A stretch of 64,000 nucleotides of DNA from positions 1,054,001-1,118,000 of the forward strand of contig JAJFPB010000009.1 in NCBI GenBank assembly GCA_020881915.1. Reading direction: 5' to 3'. The translations under genes were made by a program, and so were the position numbers. The notes below the pieces were generated by a model. The model saw nothing but the letters and a program-made list of their open reading frames with translations, did no database searches and was not told where the DNA came from. This document shows positions 1 through 10,800 of the stretch, piece by piece (the stretch's first letter is position 1; each line of letters begins with the position of its first letter). Source of the stretch: Paramyrothecium sp. XJ0827. Taxonomy: Eukaryota; Ascomycota; Sordariomycetes; Hypocreales; Stachybotryaceae.

Positions 1-966
1 ACCTACGCCAGATACGCCGAAGACACATGGGACTGGTTATGGGCCGTCAACTTCATCGATCACGACAACTGGCTCGTCTACGATGGTGGCCATGACTACG
101 CGAACTGTACTAACATCAATAAAGTTTCCACCTATTCTTACAATGCCGCCGTCCTGTTACAAGGTGCCGCATTTATGTATGACTATGTGAGTTGGTACAC
201 CGGATTTTGCCTACATGCACATAAAAGCTCTTTGGATTGCTGACTTCTTCGCTAGACCAACGGCTCAAAGAGGTGGGAAGAACGCCTTGACAACCTTGTG
301 GATGCTACGCTGGAACGATTCTTCCCAGATGGCATCGCCGTTGAAGTCTACTGCGAGCTGGCGCGCGAGTGCGATCAGGACATGTTATCCTTCAAAGGCT
401 ACGTCCATCGTTGGCTTACTACAGCTTACCTATTGGCTCCATTCATTGCCGACAAAGTCAAGCCGGTCCTGCGCACGTCGGCCGAGGCCGCCGTCGCCCA
501 GTGCACTGGCGGTGACAATGGCCGTGCATGCGGCTTCTACTGGGCGGAGGGCAAATACCACGACCCGCTGCTGGATGAGACCACGGGAGCGGGCGAGAGG
601 ATGGATGTCCTTGCCGCTGTTTACACTCTACTTGCCACGGAGGAGGAGGACAAGCCGGTCACAAACGTCACGGGCGGCACGTCTGCAGGTGATCCGAATG
701 CAGGCCTCCGCAGCGACAGCGACCAAGGTCCGCTCAGACCGATACGGACTGCTGACAGAGCCGGCGCCGGCATACTGACCGCCGTCATCATAATCAGCGC
801 TGTCGGCACGTTCGTCTGGCTTTGCTGGCCGGAGAAGCAAGAGAAAGAAGACCGAGGGAAAGCGGCGGAAACTCCAAAGGATTCAGTAGCCCCAGCAGCT
901 GCGACAGCTCCTGTGCTTGAAAAGACGCAGGCTGAAACGGCACAAACCCACCCACAGGCCAGCTGA
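1..966 (+). CDS. GH76 alpha-1,6-mannanase-like cell-wall protein (Dfg5/Dcw1 type), 5' partial
   Basis: Coding is read as <1..186 joined to 256..966, with a GTGAGT...TAG intron at 187-255 (branch TTGCTGAC). The window opens inside the gene, so the signal peptide and first catalytic half are missing. Visible family features are a YNAAVLLQGAAFMYDY helix before the intron and the ERFFPDGIAVEVYCE, CDQDMLSFKGYVHRWL and CGFYWAEGKYHD blocks after it, typical of the (alpha/alpha)6 fold of GH76. Family members act at the cell surface and are thought to process mannan-bearing GPI proteins for wall cross-linking. The tail is Thr/Pro/Ala-rich with one hydrophobic segment, roughly AGILTAVIIISAVGTFVW, then a charged end. 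I see a type-I membrane anchor rather than a clear GPI signal. The family call is firm; the exact substrate is inference. Confidence 0.88.
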
Positions 967-1631
967 TGATGCATGTTGAAATGACAAGTTTTACGATATC
1001 CTGTCTTTTTGTGCCATTCATGGCAACACATAATAGCATACTTCATGGTGTTTATTAAGGGGCTTTTCAACCTTCTTCTTGTACATATATTCCTATTGCC
1101 CCTGTCGCCTCATACCTAGTACATGCTATGCCCTCCCAGCCTGAGCCGCTGGTATATAATCACAACACTCCCTTTCCGTGTGAGCCTTGACCAGCCTCAA
1201 ACTTCCTGCAAAAACTAAGCCTTGTCATCACACTGTTGATCAACTATATTTGAGGAGCGTGTGCTGAGAGAGAACATCATGTCGTGCACATATTGATGCT
1301 GAAAATGATTACCTTGGTAGACGAGGCGTGCCATTACTCGCCCTGGAAATCACACGGCCTTCAGCAAAAATACAGCTCAACGATGAAAATTATGGGCATG
1401 CTGTGCTGGAGGGCCTGAGAGTGGGTGGGCAGGATCAGACCCATGTGCCAAGTCCCTAGCTTACTACCTATGCGGAGCCCACCTGAACATGCCTCGTGCT
1501 GGATGATCTCACTATGACTTTGCATTCGTGCATTTGTCCAGGAACCTAGGAAAGTGTCAAGATTATCTTGGATATCCAGGTCATAACAATACTCGAGCAT
1601 TCAACACTTTCATCGGGGCTGATTCCTAGAT
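967..1631. other. Intergenic, tail to tail
   Basis: This gap lies between the converging mannanase and GFA-like genes. It should hold both 3' UTRs. I see no further coding sequence, repeat or RNA gene. Confidence 0.6.
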
Positions 1632-2223
1632 TTAGTCTTCGTCATCTCGAGGATATTCTTTCCCTCCCTTGACTAAGTCTGTAACCCCCGGAATAGCATT
1701 CTCCATCCAAATCTGCTTTGTGCTCGGAGTGCCTAGGATACGGCCATATTTCTTGAGAACTTCCTCGTCCAGTGTCCCAATGGTCAGAGCATACACATCA
1801 CTCTCGTCCGACTGCCACGTGAAGGAGGAGCCACACTCAGAGCAAAAACCACGGCCATGTCCTGGTGACGAGACGTACTTTTTGAACTTCGGGGACGAGC
1901 CCAGAGGAGGCTGGAATCTAGAAGCTGGAATATTGAGGAACTGGGGCAGGAGAGTTCCGATAACTTTGCGACACATGGTGCCTGAGTGGGTGGCATGTTA
2001 GCGTAATGCTCGTTGCGTGCAATAAGTTCCCACTTACATTGACAGGTTGTCGACTACGACTATTGTTAGCATCACCCCAGAAGAGACTCGATGTGATTAG
2101 GTGGATTTGCAGACATACCTCTGGAGGCCATGAGAACTCATCATCGAATGCAATGGTGTAGCGGATGGCGCCACATTGGCAGCCGCCGGAGATGGACGTG
2201 GGCTTGTCGTTGCTTGAAGACAT
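1632..2223 (-). CDS. GFA / CENP-V fold zinc protein, 156 aa
   Basis: The coding region is complement(join(1632..1981, 2038..2053, 2119..2223)), 471 bases with stop. The fold is the small zinc-binding GFA fold (glutathione-dependent formaldehyde-activating-like, also CENP-V). The ligand cysteines are visible in order: CQCGAIRY near residues 15-22, CQCTMCRK created across the short exon near 39-46, and CSECGSSF further on. The middle exon is only 16 bases; without it the CQCTMC motif cannot be formed, which supports it strongly. Family members include glutathione-adduct enzymes, but most fungal copies are uncharacterised, so no substrate is proposed. The start gives MSSSNDKP, about a dozen residues before the first zinc motif, usual for the family. 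Confidence 0.85.
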
Positions 2224-2561
2224 GGCTTTTTGCTGAAGAATGAGCTCGAGGAAGAGAAGAGATGAAAGGAAGAGAAAATCCAGCCAGCGGCTCAAGCAAG
2301 AGCCTGTCACTTAAGGGGTGAGGGTTCGTTGTAACACGAAGGGCGCGTTGCCGATGATTGGCTCGTATCAGCTCTGCCAACACTGCCGACACCACTTTTG
2401 ATACGTCATTAGTGCTGTTCGACGCGGCCATTTCTCACAACCCGTCAGCAAAAAGGGAGTTGGGATAGAAGCTCAAACAGCATCTTCAACAACCACCAAA
2501 GTATGCATCCATGATGGTAAAAAGGCAAATGCGACCTGGGAGGTCAAAAAGAAACAGTTGC
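2224..2561. other. Upstream region of GFA-like gene
   Basis: This holds the promoter side of the leftward GFA-like gene and the 3' flank of the first tRNA-Ser. I see no gene in it. Confidence 0.5.
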
Positions 2562-2642
2562 CGACAAAGACAGGATTCGAACCTGTGCGGCCGAGGCCAT
2601 ATGATTTCTAGTCATACCCATTAACCACTCTGGCACTTTGCC
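2562..2642 (-). tRNA. tRNA-Ser (AGA), copy 1
   Basis: The minus strand folds as a class II tRNA of 81 bases. The acceptor GGCAAAG pairs with CTTTGTC, followed by discriminator G. The anticodon stem TATGA/TCATA holds loop CTAGAAA with anticodon AGA. A short variable arm (GGC CTCG GCC) and T arm ACAGG TTCGAAT CCTGT are present. No intron. AGA with a long variable arm identifies serine, reading TCT/TCC. Confidence 0.95.
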
Positions 2643-2818
2643 TTCAAGCCACATGTGGCTGAGGATCTCATATTTTTCCTCAATACCTAAGTCGCGGGTG
2701 GGCTACAAGAAAAGAGAAATCTCCGAGGGAGGGGTAAAAAAAAAAATCAACAAGGAGGGTATTTGCACTAAGCCTCTGAGGATGATAGGTGAGCGAGCTG
2801 GCTAAAAAAAACAATGTC

Positions 2819-2899
2819 CGACAAAGACAGGATTCGAACCTGTGCGGCCGAAGCCATATGATTTCTAGTCATACCCATTAACCACTCTGGCACTTTGCC
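2819..2899 (-). tRNA. tRNA-Ser (AGA), copy 2
   Basis: A second 81-base copy in the same orientation, 176 bases away. It matches copy 1 at every position I compared except one base in the variable arm, which turns the arm loop into GGC TTCG GCC, a stable UUCG tetraloop. This is a local tandem duplication. Confidence 0.95.
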
Positions 2900-3147
2900 T
2901 ATTGGTCACTGTGACAGAAGTGCTGAATTTTGACACTATCTAGTTATCTACCGAACGGGATCAAATCCAAGCATTTGACCGCCTTGGACTCCGACTTTCA
3001 GCTGAATTCCTTCTTCTGACAGCAAGTGACATCATTCGCTCACGTGATGCTGCGCTCTGTCTCGCGCTTCGCCCTTCAACAATTTGCTCCCCGTCGCAAC
3101 TGTGCAATCACGAGGTCGGGGTCACAGGCCGACCGCAGCCGCTCGAG

Positions 3148-4992
3148 ATGGAGGAGGACCACAACGACAGCAGGAGTGGAAGCCCTAGCGATGACTCCGC
3201 AGCCAGCTTTTTCGACTCGGACGCCGAGCCCAACTTCCTTGACACCGAAGCCGCCGAGTCGGGTGACGAATCTGAATCGAGTTCTGATGGCGGTGCCTCC
3301 GCCAGCGACGACGGCGACGAATATCGCACTTTTCACCCCTTCGGTCGCCTACCGATCGAACTGAGGCGTCAGATCTGGGAGTGTTTCTGCCCCGAGCTCA
3401 CTTTCAAGTCGCGGCTGCTGGACATCACTGTGGGCCCGCCATCTGAAAGACATGCGCACGCCCATGCATGGCCTCCGGACAAACGCCCATGGACAGCTCG
3501 GGATGGACACACGCTGGACTCCATGACCATGACCACGCGACACCTTCTCTCCGTCAACCAAGAGTCGCGAAAGATAGCGCTGCAGGCGTACCCAGACTAC
3601 TTGTGCCTGGATCTCGCGTCTGGTGATGCCATAGTGCGATTCAACAGCAAGACGGATGTTATCCTGCTCACCGGCTACGGCATGGACTACCACGATGCGG
3701 GAAAGTACCACTTCCCTGACTTTGCCGACAGGATCACACAACTCGCCATATCTGCAACGCTGGGCTACAACTCCTCGGCAGGCGATTCCGCCGATCTTAA
3801 GCTCGAGTTCTTGCGGCAGTTCCCAAATCTCAAAAGAACTTTCTTCTTGATGGAGAACCTGCAACATGGCACTCTCAAGAATTTCAAGTGGTGTGTTAAA
3901 GATTACATCCACGAGTTGTATGTCGAGACATTCGAGGAGGCGCCCGGTCTGGGGGAGGACATGCAGATGATATTTTGTTGGCCAAACATAGACGAACATA
4001 AGACTTTCCACGAAATGTACCGAAAGACACGTCACTCTCTGCCCGAAGATCTGGACCAAGAGGAGTTAATCTCCAGGGGAATCGATCCGTACCCCATGGC
4101 GATCTTCCAGTTTGCGTCGGGCATGAAACAGTATCAGGAACTGCAGAAAAGGCTACTTTATTCTCCGCCTGATGTCCTGTTGGAAGTAAACGAGTCTTCC
4201 GAGGAGGAGTCTTCAGAGGAAGAGGAAGAAGACGAATACGAGAGCGAGGGCATCGATGACGATCCTATCAGTGAGAACGACGAGTTGTCCGAAGACGAGA
4301 TTATCCCAGACGATATTTCCGCAGGCTCGGGATCCCCCTCTCACACTGCATCACCGGGGCAATTCTCTAGCCCAGAGCCAGAACCAGCGCATCGGTTAGG
4401 AACGGACGAGTCGACAAGTAATGGCGCGTCGTTACATGTCAGAAATCCGAAAAGGCGGATTGTGTCGGACTCAGAAGATGAGGAAGATCAGTCGGAGCCC
4501 AAAGCAAAACGCGCACGAATCGCCCGTGGCGCTGTTGTGGATTCCTCGGACGAGGAATCCTCTGTGCAAGAAAGGCAGCCTCAGAAACGGAGCAGAGCAC
4601 GAGCAGTTCTACCTGACTCTGAAAGCAGTGATGGAGGGGCAGATACGGGTGTGAAGAGTCGTGGCCCACCCGTGGCTTCATCGGACAGGGAAGACTATGA
4701 AGAGGAGCAATCCGAGGACGAAGAAAGTTCTGATGAGGAAGAGGAGGAGGAGGAGGACGACGACGACGAACCACCCACGGCTCACATGTCGCTTGCCGAG
4801 AGACTACGGCAGCATCGGAAGGAAAATCCTATTCCGGAGTCGGATGAGGAGGGAAGCCAGACGGCAGATGAGGGAGGGAGTGACGAGGGAAGTTTTGATG
4901 AGGATGATTCGGAGATTGGCGGTGGTCTCATTGATGGGATGGCTGCGGAAACAGACGACGAGGACGATGAAGCCGATGAAAACGGGTGGTAA
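3148..4992 (+). CDS. 2EXR-domain protein with long acidic tail, 614 aa
   Basis: This single-exon gene starts at an ATG giving MEEDHNDS. A Ser/Asp/Glu-rich leader (about 1-50) is followed by FHPFGRLPIELRRQIW, the hallmark of the fungal 2EXR domain (an F-box-like N-terminal module), which runs to about residue 330. From about 345 onward the protein is low complexity, with repeated runs of Glu, Asp and Ser mixed with basic patches such as NPKRR, KAKRAR and QKRSRAR that could be nuclear localisation signals. The tail resembles histone- or chromatin-interacting acidic tails, but that is inference. 2EXR proteins are numerous in Pezizomycotina and mostly uncharacterised. A more upstream start cannot be excluded. 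Confidence 0.85.
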   Translation: MEEDHNDSRSGSPSDDSAASFFDSDAEPNFLDTEAAESGDESESSSDGGASASDDGDEYRTFHPFGRLPIELRRQIWECFCPELTFKSRLLDITVGPPSERHAHAHAWPPDKRPWTARDGHTLDSMTMTTRHLLSVNQESRKIALQAYPDYLCLDLASGDAIVRFNSKTDVILLTGYGMDYHDAGKYHFPDFADRITQLAISATLGYNSSAGDSADLKLEFLRQFPNLKRTFFLMENLQHGTLKNFKWCVKDYIHELYVETFEEAPGLGEDMQMIFCWPNIDEHKTFHEMYRKTRHSLPEDLDQEELISRGIDPYPMAIFQFASGMKQYQELQKRLLYSPPDVLLEVNESSEEESSEEEEEDEYESEGIDDDPISENDELSEDEIIPDDISAGSGSPSHTASPGQFSSPEPEPAHRLGTDESTSNGASLHVRNPKRRIVSDSEDEEDQSEPKAKRARIARGAVVDSSDEESSVQERQPQKRSRARAVLPDSESSDGGADTGVKSRGPPVASSDREDYEEEQSEDEESSDEEEEEEEDDDDEPPTAHMSLAERLRQHRKENPIPESDEEGSQTADEGGSDEGSFDEDDSEIGGGLIDGMAAETDDEDDEADENGW

Positions 4993-5166
4993 TTATAACA
5001 CTGCCAGCTGACTTTACACAGCCCCGGCGCTTGGAGCTTGGGTTCATCATTTTGGAACGATAAAAGTTAGGGTAGCGTTGGTATAGATCAATCCTCAATG
5101 TAGCATCACTGCGAATGCAAATAAGCCTCTCAGTTTGAGCAAAGGCTCACTCGAGTTGGCTATTCA

Positions 5167-5925
5167 CTACAATGTGCTTCCCTCTGCAAGCGTCGTCACG
5201 AACTGCTCAATCCTCTTCCGCCTCGTTTCCGGCTTCTTCGCCGTCTCGATGCGCATCAGGAACGGGTACCGCTGGCCCTTGTTCAGCGTGGCAAAGAACT
5301 GCTCCGCGCGCGGGTTCGCCGCCAGCGCCGCCTCGAAGTCGTCCGGGACCTGGATGGTGCTCGCGGCCGCGTACGCGCGCTCCCACCTGCCGTCCGCCCG
5401 GGCGGCGTCCGCCTCGGCCTGGCCCTCGGGCCGCATGCGGCCCTTTGCGAAGAGCTCCTCGACCTTGCCGACGTTGCGGCGCGACCAGAGCGACCCGGGG
5501 CGGCGCGGGGTGAAGCGCTGCAGGAAGTGGTCGGCGTCGAGGGAGCGGCGCTGGCCGTCGATCCAGCCGTAGCAGAGGGCGATGTCGAGCGCCTGGGCGT
5601 AGTCGACGGAGGGGATCCCGGATGCCTTCTTGGCGATCTTGAGCCAGATGCCGGGGGAGGAGCGGCCATTGGCGGACAGCCAGGCTTCGAATGCCTCGGT
5701 GTCGGGGAAGAGGATCGTTGCCAGGTCCTTGGAGGGAGATGAAGGCTTCGCTGACGGCGCCTTTGCGGCTGAGGCGGTCCTTGCCTTGGCTGAGCGCGCC
5801 TTGGGCTGCGTCTCGGCGGGAGACGGAGCTGGCGCGAGGCTGGGAGCCGCCGCGGATGGCGCTGCGAGAGCAATGGCGGCGTTGGATGCACGGGTCAGGA
5901 CTCTTGTCGATCGTCTCAGAGACAT
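5167..5925 (-). CDS. YdeI/OmpD-associated family protein, 252 aa
   Basis: This intronless gene encodes a protein of the YdeI/OmpD-associated family, known from bacteria and many fungi. The conserved core begins near residue 70 with LFPDTEAFEAWLSANG, then GIWLKIAKK, ALCYGWIDGQ and FTPRRPGSLWSRRNVGKVEEL, and ends with an IETAKKPETRRKRIE helix. Residues 1-65 are a non-conserved Ala/Pro/Ser/Lys leader with many basic and few acidic residues at the start, possibly a mitochondrial or disordered leader. The coding DNA is clearly more GC-rich than its flanks. Bacterial members are linked to peptide resistance, but no function is established for fungal ones and I assign none. The neighbours do not form an obvious operon-like unit. 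Confidence 0.85.
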   Translation of the reverse strand: MSLRRSTRVLTRASNAAIALAAPSAAAPSLAPAPSPAETQPKARSAKARTASAAKAPSAKPSSPSKDLATILFPDTEAFEAWLSANGRSSPGIWLKIAKKASGIPSVDYAQALDIALCYGWIDGQRRSLDADHFLQRFTPRRPGSLWSRRNVGKVEELFAKGRMRPEGQAEADAARADGRWERAYAAASTIQVPDDFEAALAANPRAEQFFATLNKGQRYPFLMRIETAKKPETRRKRIEQFVTTLAEGSTL

Positions 5926-6637
5926 CGCCGCGGTGATAGCCTGTTCGTAGCACGAGGGGCAAGAAGAGATGATGCGGTGAGCAGAGTGAGATGAAGCATG
6001 GGCGTGTAGTGCTTGGACCTAGCCAGATGGCGCGGCGCTGACCCCGCCGGACGCTGAATGAGATCGTGAACAAACCTATGAGAGGCTCGTTAGCGGATTG
6101 GAAGAATTTCTCCGTGAGGAGGTCGCACGGCACGCTTATCGATGCAGCATGTCGAATGTGCGCGTGTTGAATTCACGTTGTGAACGGCTGGTGCAAGGGT
6201 GAGATTGAGGCGGAGCTCAAAAAGGCTGCCGCGTCTGACACGGCCGGGTTCGGTGTCACAAAGTTGGACCGACCAGCATTTTCCCCAGCCGCGACAATCT
6301 ATTGCTCTTTTAAACTGCCACTGAGAAGGGGATCGATCGAAGTGCATTCTATGGCTATCTGATAGCTTAAACCGCTATTGTAAAACCTCGCACAATGAAT
6401 GGCATCTCAACCACCCCTTGGTAAGTTGAATCCGTCATTATACAAATCATCGGCGACTGTATTATTGTCCAGAACAAGCCCCTTCAGACATATCGCACAT
6501 AATTCTAAAAACTCTGTAGAATGCTCAAGGGCAGATGATAGAATCACGCCAACACGGCTGGCACAAGCAAGAACCATGCCTATCTCTGCTGGCCAGTATT
6601 GTCCATGGTCGCAAACCAGACTATGGAGACAAGCTCT
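5926..6637. other. Intergenic between YdeI-like gene and CaaX protein
   Basis: This is the promoter side of the leftward YdeI-like gene and the 3' flank of the small CaaX membrane protein. Open frames here lack codon structure or motifs. Nothing else is recognised. Confidence 0.5.
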
Positions 6638-7036
6638 TCACATAATGACACAGCCACCCTCTGACTGCAGCCGACCCTTCATCTCATCCTCAACCTTGGC
6701 CGCCTCTTCTTCGAGGTGTGTCTGGCCCGCAGCCACGAGCTTTTGTCGGTAGCCCTGAGCATGCAGGTGCTTCATGACATTCCGATAAGCAGTTGATTCT
6801 AACTGGAGTCAGCTGTCGACATCGCAACGAGAAGTACTCAGTCAGCGGCTGCACATACGATCTTTGTCAAGCATCCCTTGGCTCCGGGCCATGTCGACAT
6901 ATGTGACTGCCGTGTTCAGATGGGCCACAATGGTACGGAAACCGCGTTTTTCGAACCAGGCGATAATCTCCCGTACAGCGTTTACGATGGACCATATGAT
7001 ACCGGCAGCAACTACGGCGAGGGCGGGCAACACCAT
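6638..7036 (-). CDS. Small membrane protein ending in a CaaX prenylation box, 112 aa
   Basis: Coding is complement(join(6638..6798, 6859..7036)), 339 bases with stop. The intron begins GTATGT and ends TTAG, with a GCTGAC branch-like site. An N-terminal hydrophobic segment (about residues 3-22, ALAVVAAGIIWSIVNAV) is followed by a basic stretch (FEKRGFRTIV), then a Lys/Glu-rich helical region LEEEAAKVEDEMKGRLQ. The last four residues are C-V-I-M, a canonical CaaX box with Met at X, predicting farnesylation of Cys109. Splicing is needed to reach it: unspliced, the frame stops after MCSR. I do not recognise a named family. The combination suggests a small protein tethered to a membrane at both ends; function unknown. 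A TATAAAAG box lies about 100 bases upstream. Confidence 0.78.
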
Positions 7037-7854
7037 GATGGGCAGAAGTGAGAATTTTCACAACGCACTATTTGATGTGATGGTAAAGGGTGCTGTTGCA
7101 TCTCAACTGGACCTCTTGCGTGGACATCTCAGGTCCTTTTATACACAGGAAAACGAAGCACGCCGACTGCACTTTTACCAGGTCACCGCCCCTATCAAAG
7201 CTATTGATCCTCGACTCTGGCCTGGTTATCGTAGTTGCGTGGTTCGCCGTAGCCCCCCCCCTGCCGTGAAAGTGCAACACGGCGCTGTTGCCACTACGTT
7301 CAGCAGGACCGGTCTAGAATTGGTGTTCCAAGGTATCCAAGCACGCCTTCTCAATAGGCAACCAATGATGCCGATCTTTACCTCAGCTGCAGGTGCGGAA
7401 CAAGTCCAACAGTTTGCACTATCGCGACTATCGCGAAATGGCGCTGCTTCCAAACAGCTGGGAGTTGGCGTGGCGTCGTTGTATTGAGCTGGGACAGTCT
7501 GGGCATAATGGTGCCAGGGGCGACAGTTGTGTGACACGGCTCAGAGTCCTTTGATGGAATGTGCATTTTCGTCAATCGTAATGTACGGTAGCTTATCTGA
7601 GCCGTTAGCCATTGGCTGGTGAATACCATGATAGCAAACGGTGGGCGTCTCATTCCGCGCTCTTGATTTCTTCGCGGATACCGCGGAAGTTAGGATGGTT
7701 CCTAGGTTGAAAGAATCTGGGTCCCCAGACTATGTAGTTGAAACTCTTCTGCAGGACAAAACATATGTGATGAAAGGCTTGATGACAGCTAAAAATATCA
7801 AGGAAATTGACATTATCTAAGATTTGTACTGACTTCTGGACATGCGAGCCAAAT
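7037..7854. other. Intergenic between CaaX protein and HET gene
   Basis: Apart from the TATA box noted separately, I see only open frames antisense to or overlapping the CaaX gene and the 3' flank of the HET gene. No further gene is supported. Confidence 0.5.
7135..7142 (-). promoter_or_regulatory. TATA box of CaaX protein gene
   Basis: The minus strand reads TATAAAAG about 100 bases before the ATG at 7036, a normal distance for a fungal RNA polymerase II TATA element. Confidence 0.45.
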
Positions 7855-10800
7855 TTATCGTATCTTGATAGACCCATCATTTGGGTAGACAGCGTTGAAG
7901 GCGCGATTGCTAATCTTCCCAACTCCAATCCTCTCCGAGAAATCACCCAAATCTCGGAGCAACAGCACGTTGTACACATCGAGAATAGCGACGGAGCCAA
8001 AGCGGCCCTCGTCCCAAAAAGGATCACCACACTCATTCTTGGCGCGCGTGTCGGGGACAGCATCCTCCACCGGCTTTCGAACGGGGACATTGTCGTGAAC
8101 CCACTCCTCAAAGAAGATGTGACGCTGCAGCGTCATCGGGTCGTTCTCGCGGTAGACCTCCCACGGGACTTCGGGACCCTCGATCTGCGTCAGGCTGTCG
8201 CGAGAAACGGCAACGAGATGGTACCTGTCGTTGTCCGGGTCTAGATCGTTGTAGAGAACGTTCAGACTGAGGAACCCGGCGCGGTAGCCTTGGTGGTAGA
8301 TGATGTGCTGCCACGGCCGGCGGTGGTTCGCAGACCTGGCCTCGTCGTTGAGGCCTAGCTGGAAGAACCTGTCTTGATCAAGTGTGGGAACGGGCTGGAC
8401 AGTCGTCATGTCAACGAAACGAGCTGCGCCTTTTCTGGCATCGATGCACAGTGCGCCCTCCTTGTCGGGGAGTTGCCTGATCGGCTGCCACGGGAGGCAG
8501 ATTGGAGAGCTGAACTCGACACCCGGGTACACTTCATGCGAGTATATATGCTGGTTTTTCTTGTCGTCCACGTGTACGCGCCAGCCCAGTTCTTTATAGT
8601 CGACATGTTCAAGGTCTAGAGCATTGATTTCCTCGTTGACGCTGCGAATCTGTTCTACCCTCGCAGTCATCTTCTGAATCTCATCAGGCTCTCTGTGCTC
8701 TTGACTTTTCCATCGCTCGAGAAATTCCTGAGGGCTCAACGTCTCGTACCACCGCAAGGAAGAGACTGGGGCCCAGCGGACTGCGTTGAACCAACCACGG
8801 CTACGGTAGGAAACATGGCCCTCCCAGGCGGCCCAGGCCCAGCTTGGGAACAGCGGCTTGCCATCCTGCATCCTTCTCCTCAGCGGCTCTTGGGGCTGCC
8901 ATAGGAGAGATTCGTGGAAAGCGAACTCTGGCATGCCATACCAGAAGGCAGTGTTGGTCCCTTGACGGATGAGACCCGTGATGCCCAGGAAGGCATTGAC
9001 CGCATCGGACTGCCACTTCATTTTCCGCATGGTGTAAGTATTCACGCTCCTCCTGTACATGTCCCACATGGTGCCGCCTTCTAGCAGTTGCTTGTTCATG
9101 GCGCCGGTGACCGCAGCATCTGAAAACTCGTATATTGGGGCGGGCGTTTGGCTGCACTGGTCCGGACTGTTTTTGTCCTCGGCAACTATAATCATAGTTG
9201 TCCCATTTATATCAAATCCCTTGTTGGGGTATTTGGCCTGCGTCGGATCTGTCCAAACCCGTGTCCAGAGGTCGTATAGTCTTGAGGAGAATTGAGTCTG
9301 ATCATTGAGTGGTAGTGGCTTATACTCTGGATCTTCAACAGGAGTCGTGTCTTCGAAGACAGTTGCGTGGGGGCATTCGAAATACATCTGCGAGTTGGTG
9401 AAGTAGACTGATCTTGGAGACAAAACTTTTTCCTGGAACGTCCATGCTCTGGAATTCCACACGGAATCCTGAATGTCAGAATATCTCTTACGAGCATCCT
9501 GGAAGACGACCGCGAGTGTTATCCCCTGCACTCGGCTAATAATTTGTATCTCGTTACGGGGCCGGCTAATGCCAGGGATCCCCTCGCTCGGATCTGAGTT
9601 TGTCGAAGCCACGATTGTGAGAGCAGCATTTCCATATATAGTGTGCATATTCCTGATGATGCTGTTCTTATCACTGTTATCATCTTGTAGAATGCAAAGA
9701 GCATCAATCCAGATGTATCGGAGTCCAACGGATTTAGTCACCTCCATTGCATCCTTGATAGTCTGCGGAAGGTCGATGAGTGCGTTTAGGAGACCATGTG
9801 GCTTTTCCAACGTCTCTCTGGTTCTCGTTGTGTATTGGACTTGGCTCCCGCCTCCCCACACGTAAGAGAGGCACGAATACTGATATGGACTTTCTACTTC
9901 CCGCATGCAAAGGTCTTTTGTATCGACAAGTCTCAGTCTGGATGGCGCATGGTCCAAGAAGCTGTTCCGGTCGCCACTGGAGGAACAGTGAGAGTCTACA
10001 CAGTGATGAAGCCATTGGTTGAGCTTTGGCATGCTGGCTGCGTCTGGGTTCACTGATAGTCCCTGCAGCGGCTGTTCTGACCCTTGCGAAAGAACTTGGA
10101 TCACAAACCGGGGGCGCTCATCGTCCATGTCCACCAGCTCGACCTCAAGCCGGAGAGCATTTGAAGGCCCTTCGTCCAGGACATTCAGCTGGAAGCGCCC
10201 GTCCTCAATCTCCTGCTCTGAGGCTGCAGCGAGCAGGTTGTCTTGTGTGATTTTCCGGCGTAGCAAACTGCAAAAAGCACAACTGGTGCTCCTCATCACT
10301 TTTCCAAGCCCAAAAATGCAAATACTACAGTCCCCGGGCTGCTGGTTGCTAGGAAGTCCTCGCTGGGTAAAGAGAGCACGGAAGTCAATGTGCCTGCACA
10401 TGTCGCATAGATATTCCGGATCGTCCTCTGGCAGCACTGGTGGCGATGGCAGATACCACTCTTCGTCAAGCGCTTCGGAGTCGTCAAATAGACCCCAGCG
10501 ATGTATGAACTGGTGGTGTTTGTACTTTTCGAATCGCGCTGTTCCTGCACGAATATTGCTTCCCTCACCCTCAGATGCTACAACTTCGCTAGGCTCATCG
10601 TTTGTCTTCAACCGGATGATCACTCGCTCCAACTCCTCGTCGGACATTGTATCCACGGACTTTTGCTTCGTTTTTTGAGCGGCGTCTGCTCTCTCCGTGT
10701 TCTTGCTGCCCTTTCGGCCGCATATCGCCGCGTACTCAGCCCGCATGGCTTCCGTTTCTGGACTTTTGCTTGTGCTTCCATTGCGACGATCGTAGATGTG

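Noticed and set aside
6864..7487. 207-codon plus-strand frame
   Set aside because: It overlaps antisense to the spliced CaaX gene, whose motifs and TATA box make more sense; the plus frame has no recognisable domain.
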